A DNA stretch of 64,000 bases, taken from assembly GCA_963797015.1 (NCBI GenBank), contig CAWCNV010000003.1:744001-808000 (forward strand). The letters run 5' to 3'. The notes below the pieces were generated by a model. That model did no database searches, was not told the DNA's origin, and was given only the letters and a program-made list of their open reading frames with translations. The DNA is from JBBPZA01 sp963797015. Its GTDB lineage: Bacteria; Actinomycetota; Thermoleophilia; Solirubrobacterales; Solirubrobacteraceae. Positions 59,841-64,000 of this stretch are shown here, in pieces; the first letter of the stretch is position 1; each line of letters opens with the position of its first letter. The translations under genes and the position numbers were made by a program.

Positions 59841-62800
59841 GTGGCTGACGGTGAAGCGAGGCGGCGGCGCAGAGGCCCGCCGCTCCTGCGCCAGCTCCTG
59901 GCCGATCCGCTCGGGCTGGGCTCCGCGGCGCAGTCCCGGCGCTCGCGCGAGCTCGAGCCGCGCACCCGCTCCGCCGACCGCGTGGTGCAGTCGGTCTGCC
60001 CGTTCTGCGCGGTGGGCTGCGGGCAGAAGGTCTATGCCAAGGGCGGGAAGGTGATCCAGATCGAGGGCGATCCCGATTCTCCGATCAGCCGCGGCCGGCT
60101 GTGCCCCAAGGGCGCGGCGAGTGAGAACTACGTCAACAGCCCGAGGCGCGAGATGCGCGTCAAGTACCGCCGTCCCGGCGGAACGGAGTGGGAGGAGCTC
60201 GAGCTCGAGACCGCGATGGACATGATCGCCGACCGGATCGTCTCCACGCGCGCGCACACGTGGGAGGAGTCAGACCGCGACGGCCGCCCGTTGAACCGCA
60301 CGCTGGGGATGGCCTTCCTCGGCGGCGCGACGCTCGACACCGAGGAGAACTACCTGATCAAGAAGTTCTTCACCGCCGCCGGCGCGATCTCGATCGAGAA
60401 CCAGGCCCGCATATGACACTCGAGCACGGTCCCCGGTCTGGGGACCTCGTTCGGCCGTGGCGGTGCCACCACGTTCCAGCAGGACCTCCAGAACTCCGAC
60501 TGCATCGTGATCATGGGCTCGAACATGGCCGAGCAGCACCCGGTGGGGTTCCAATGGGTGGTCGAGGCCAAGGAGCGCGGCGCCCAGGTCTTCCACGTGG
60601 ACCCGCGCTACACGCGCACGAGCGCGATCGCAGACGTCCACGTCCCCCTGCGGGCGGGCAGCGACATCGCGTTCCTCGGCGGGATCATCAACCACATCGT
60701 CAGCAACGGCCTGGACTTCCGCGAGTACGTCCGCCACTACACCAACGCACCGGTGATCCTCAAGGAGGAGTTCGCGGACACAGAGCGGCCGTCGGGCGGA
60801 GCGGGCGGCAAGCCGACGGGGCTCTTCTCGGGCTGGAACGAGCAGGACGGGCTCTACCAGGTCGACTCGTGGGGTTACGCCGGCACCTCGGGTGAGCTGA
60901 CGGCCGGCAAGTCCGAGCAGGCCGGCGACGTCTCCGGCGACCAGGCCCACGGCGCGCACGGGATCGAGCTCGCGCACGGCGAGCCGCCCGAGACGCGACC
61001 CGACGCTCGAGCACCCGCGCTGCGTCTACCAGGTGCTCAAGCGTCACTACGCGCGCTACACGCCCGAGTACGTCGAGCGCGTGTGCGGCGTGCCGGCGGA
61101 GAAGTTCCGGCTCGTCGCCGACGCGCTGTGTCGCAACTCGGGTCCCGAACGCACCTCGGCCTTCTGCTACGCCGTGGGCTGGACCCAGCACACCGTCGGC
61201 GTCCAGATCATCCGCGCGGCCGCGATCATCCAGCTGCTGCTGGGCAACATCGGGCGCCCGGGGGGCGGGATCCTCGCGCTGCGCGGCCACGCCAACATCC
61301 AGGGGTCGACCGACATCCCAACGCTCTACGACATCCTGCCCGGCTACATCCCGGTGCCCCACCCGGTGTCGGGCGACAACCTCGACGCCTTCGTGGCCGA
61401 TAACGGGCCCTCCACGGGCGTGTGGGGAGCGCTGAAGTCCTACACCGTGTCGCTGCTGAAGGCGTGGTTCGGGGACGGGGCCACTGCGGACAACAGCTTC
61501 CTGTTCGGCCGGCTACCGCGCGTTGACGGCGACCACTCGCACTACCCGATGCTCACGCGCATGGTCGACGGCGACTGCAAGGGCTTCATCGTGGCGGGCC
61601 AGAACCCGGTCGTCGGATCAGCCAACTCGACGCTCGTGCGAAAGGCGCTGCGCAACCTGGAATGGCTCGTGGTCCGCGACCTCTCGGAGATCGAGACCGC
61701 GTCGTTCTGGTACGACAGCCCGGAGGTCGAGGCCGGCGAGGTGCGCCCGCAGGACATCGGCACCGAGGTGTTCTTCCTGCCCGCCGCGGCGCACACCGAG
61801 AAGGACGGCACGTTCACCAACACCCAGCGGCTGCTGCAGTGGCACCACAAGGCGGTCGAGCCGGCGGGCGACTGCCGCTCGGAGCTGTGGTTCACCTACC
61901 ACCTCGGCCGCCGCGTACGCGAGCGGCTCGCCGGCTCATCGGAGGCACGCGACCGCCTGCTCGCAGCGCTGACCTGGGACTACCCGCTCCAGGGCCCGCA
62001 GGAGGAGCCCGACGCCGAGGCCATCCTGCAGGAGATCAACGGGCGCAAGGCCGACGGGAGCTTCGTGTCGAAGTACCAGGAGCTCGCGGACGACGGCTCG
62101 ACGACCTGCGGCTCCTGGATCCACGCCGGCATCTACGCCGACGGCGTCAACCAGACCGCGCGCAAGCGCCCCCGCATCGAGCAGAACTGGATCGCGCCCG
62201 AGTGGGGTTGGGCCTGGCCCTCGAACCGGCGCATCATCTACAACCGCGCGTCGGCCCGCCCCGACGGGCAGCCGTGGTCCGAGCGCAAGCGCTACGTGTG
62301 GTGGGACGCCGAGCAGGAGAAGTGGACCTCGCTCGGCGACGACCCCGACTTCGTGCCCGACCGGCCGCCCGACTACGTCCCGCCCGAGGAGGCGAAGGGC
62401 ATGCAGGCGATCCGCGGGACCTCGCCGTTCATCGTCCATCCCGACGGGCTGGGCTGGCTGTACGCGCCCACCGGCCTGGTCGACGGCCCGCTGCCGACGC
62501 ACTACGAGCCGCACGAGTCGCCCGTCGAAAACCCGCTCTACGAGGTCGACGCCAACCCCACGCGCCAGCGCCTGCGCGACGAGGCCAACCCCTACCACCG
62601 CAGCGGCGGCGCACCCGGCGCGGACGTCTTCCCGTACGTGATGACCACGTACCGCCTGGCCGAGCACCACACGGCCGGCGGCATGTCGCGGACCGTGCCC
62701 TACCTGGCCGAGCTGCAGCCCGAGATGTTCGTCGAGGTCAGCCCCGAGCTGGCGGCCGAGCGCGGGCTCGAGCACGGGGACTGGGCGACGATCGTCACCG

Positions 62801-63123
62801 CGCGCACGGCGATCGAGGCGCGCGTAATGGTGACCGACCGGCTGGCGCCGCTGACGATCGACGGGCGCGTCGTGCACCAGGTCGGCCTGCCCTATCACTG
62901 GGGTCGCCGCGGGCTGGTCACCGGCGACGCGGCCAACGAGCTGCTCTCCCAGGTGCTCGACCTCAACGTGCACATCTCCGAGTACAAGACGGCGACCTGC
63001 GACGTGCGGCCGGGCCGCCGCCCGCGAGGCACGGCGCTCGCCGCGCTGATCGAGGACTACCGCCGGCGCGGCGACGTGTTCTACGACAGCCGCCACGACA
63101 GCCGCGGCGGGGGGATCGCCTGA
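59841..63123 (+). CDS. fdhA: Formate dehydrogenase catalytic subunit, selenocysteine-containing; one apparent frameshift
   Basis: Oxidises formate to CO2 at a Mo/W-bis-MGD centre. GTG 59841; reading: ~1093 residues. N-terminal [4Fe-4S] ligands in VCPFCAVGCGQ ... RGRLCPKG. In-frame UGA at 60414-60416 (Sec192) in NQARI-U-HSSTVPGLGTSFG matches the catalytic U-H of this family; a SECIS follows. Near 60993 one extra base shifts the frame: HGIELAHGEPPE then +1 to RDPTLEHPRCVYQVLKRH. Reading then continues unbroken to MGD-binding C terminus and TGATG with fdhB. The shift is either recent inactivation or a sequencing error. Confidence 0.9.
60414..60446 (+). promoter_or_regulatory. Bacterial SECIS element of fdhA
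   Basis: UGA 60414-60416, then a hairpin GGTCCCC (60428-60434), loop GGTCT (60435-60439), GGGGACC (60440-60446). The apical loop GGUCU is the same as in the E. coli fdhF SECIS recognised by SelB; the stem is a perfect 7 bp, and the 11-nt distance from the UGA fits. Strong evidence for Sec insertion and for SelA/B/C/D elsewhere in the genome. Confidence 0.9.
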
Positions 63124-63986
63124 TGGACGGCGATAAGCCGCGCGTCGGCTTCTTCACCGACACGAGCGTGTGCATCGGCTGCAAGGCGTGCGAGGTGGCG
63201 TGCAAGGAGTGGAACCAGGTGCCGGCCTCGCCCAAGGGCTTCACCGGCGACTCCTACGACAACACGATCGACCTTGGCGCGAACACCTGGCGCCACGTGG
63301 CCTTCGTAGAGCAGCGCAAGCCGCTCGACGCGCGCGACGGCGGCGCGACCCTCGCGCAGACGGCCGCGCTCGGGTCGCTGGCCGAGGAGACTGGCCTGCA
63401 GACCTATCAGGACGGCGACGGCCTGCGCTGGCTCATGGCCTCGGACGTCTGCAAGCACTGCACCCATGCCGCGTGCCTGGAGGTGTGCCCGACGGGCGCG
63501 CTGTTCCGCACCGAGTTCGGCACCGTCGTCGTCCAGGAGGACGTCTGCAACGGCTGTGGCTACTGCGTGCCGGCGTGCCCGTTCGGGGTGCTCGACCGGC
63601 GCGAGGACGACGGCCGCGTGTGGAAGTGCACGCTGTGCTACGACCGCCTCAAGGACGACAAGGAGCCCGCGTGCGCGCAGGCCTGTCCGACGAACTCGAT
63701 CCAGTTCGGCGAGCTCGACGAGCTGCGCGAGCGCGCGGAGAAACGGCTCGCGGCGCTCCAGGACGAGGGGCTGGCCGAGGCGCGGCTGTACGGGGCCGAC
63801 GCGGACGACGGCGTGGGCGGGTTCGGCGCCTTCTTCCTGCTGCTCGACGAGCCTGAGGTCTACGACCTTCCCCCCGACCCGGTCGACACCACGCGAGACC
63901 TGAAGGGGATCTGGGCGTCGGCGGCCGGAGCGGCCGCGGCGTTGGCGGGCGGGATCGCGGCGGCGGTCCTGTGGAGGCGCGGGTGA
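63123..63986 (+). CDS. fdhB: Formate dehydrogenase iron-sulfur subunit
   Basis: 287 residues. Four [4Fe-4S] sites: VCIGCKACEVACKEWN, CKHCTHAACLEVCPTG, CNGCGYCVPACPFGV and CTLCYDRL ... CAQACPTNS. A C-terminal hydrophobic helix (SAAGAAAALAGGIAAAVLW) could anchor the complex. Transfers electrons from FdhA to a membrane partner. Start overlaps the fdhA stop (TGATG). Confidence 0.95.
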   Translation: MDGDKPRVGFFTDTSVCIGCKACEVACKEWNQVPASPKGFTGDSYDNTIDLGANTWRHVAFVEQRKPLDARDGGATLAQTAALGSLAEETGLQTYQDGDGLRWLMASDVCKHCTHAACLEVCPTGALFRTEFGTVVVQEDVCNGCGYCVPACPFGVLDRREDDGRVWKCTLCYDRLKDDKEPACAQACPTNSIQFGELDELRERAEKRLAALQDEGLAEARLYGADADDGVGGFGAFFLLLDEPEVYDLPPDPVDTTRDLKGIWASAAGAAAALAGGIAAAVLWRRG

Positions 63987-64000
63987 GCGCACGGCCAGAG
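63983..64000 (+). CDS. Start of next gene (cut by window edge)
   Basis: GTG 63983 in a GTGA overlap with fdhB opens a frame VSARPE to the end. By the coupling pattern of this operon it is probably the next fdh gene, e.g. a membrane subunit or FdhD-type factor. Only six codons are visible. Confidence 0.3.

Noticed and set aside
60414..60416. Nonsense mutation in fdhA
   Set aside because: The UGA is at the catalytic Sec position and is followed by a canonical SECIS, so it is read as selenocysteine.

Overview
The window is about 64 kb of very GC-rich bacterial DNA with tightly packed, often 1-4 nt overlapping genes, many GTG starts and several leaderless-looking starts. Ribosomal protein order, C+ zinc-type S14/L36/S4, a group 1h-type [NiFe] hydrogenase with its DUF5947/DUF6084/DUF6893-type companions, and a selenocysteine formate dehydrogenase all point to Actinomycetota. 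My best guess is the deep-branching class Thermoleophilia (Solirubrobacterales or Gaiellales relatives). The class is an inference, because no rRNA is present.

Layout. 1-20136: the end of fusA, then tuf and one nearly unbroken S10-spc-alpha supercluster (rpsJ to rplQ, with secY, adk, map and rpoA). infA is absent from its usual place between map and rpmJ. Several ribosomal proteins carry large low-complexity tails (L22 and S17 N-terminal, S3 C-terminal). 20137-20512: decayed remnants of a LuxR-type regulator fused to another fragment. 20513-34000: housekeeping and envelope genes (truA, a PAS-GGDEF-degenerate EAL protein, surE, ligA, a PBP4-type dacB, patatin, a rhomboid-like protein, a hisC-type aminotransferase, fadD, a Nif3-family protein). 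34000-38600: an ECF sigma factor fused to a zinc-finger domain, a possible membrane segment and a ~500-residue repeat tail; tRNA-Pro(CGG); small and membrane proteins.

38811-53993 is a single-strand hydrogenase island: hypC, a HupF-like paralogue, hypD, hypE, hypA, hhyS, hhyL, a NifU/Rieske-like fusion, accessory proteins, a maturation protease, hypB, a double-SIS protein, a membrane protein and hypF. The small subunit has Asp in place of one proximal-cluster Cys, as expected for high-affinity (atmospheric) H2-oxidising group 1h enzymes. 54079-57806 is a sulfate ABC transporter (substrate-binding protein, cysT, cysW, cysA), followed by a frameshifted secreted-protein gene, an Rrf2 regulator and a lipase-like hydrolase. 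59841-63986 encodes formate dehydrogenase: a catalytic subunit with an in-frame UGA (Sec192) and a textbook bacterial SECIS hairpin, one apparent +1 frameshift, and a tetra-[4Fe-4S] beta subunit. Together these suggest a heterotroph that supplements respiration with H2 and formate.

The most unusual signal is a family of about 168-bp near-perfectly symmetrical palindromic elements in three places (3821-3988, 16093-16256, 46565-46732). Each sits between co-oriented genes of an operon, each has the same central hairpin (TGGC-TCT-GCCA), and each carries an open frame of exactly 55 codons. In all three the frame begins at the stop of the upstream gene, and in two its stop overlaps the start of the downstream gene. 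Three much smaller 'relay' ORFs (10756-10800, 55074-55097, 55926-55967) bridge other operon gaps in the same stop-start-overlap manner.
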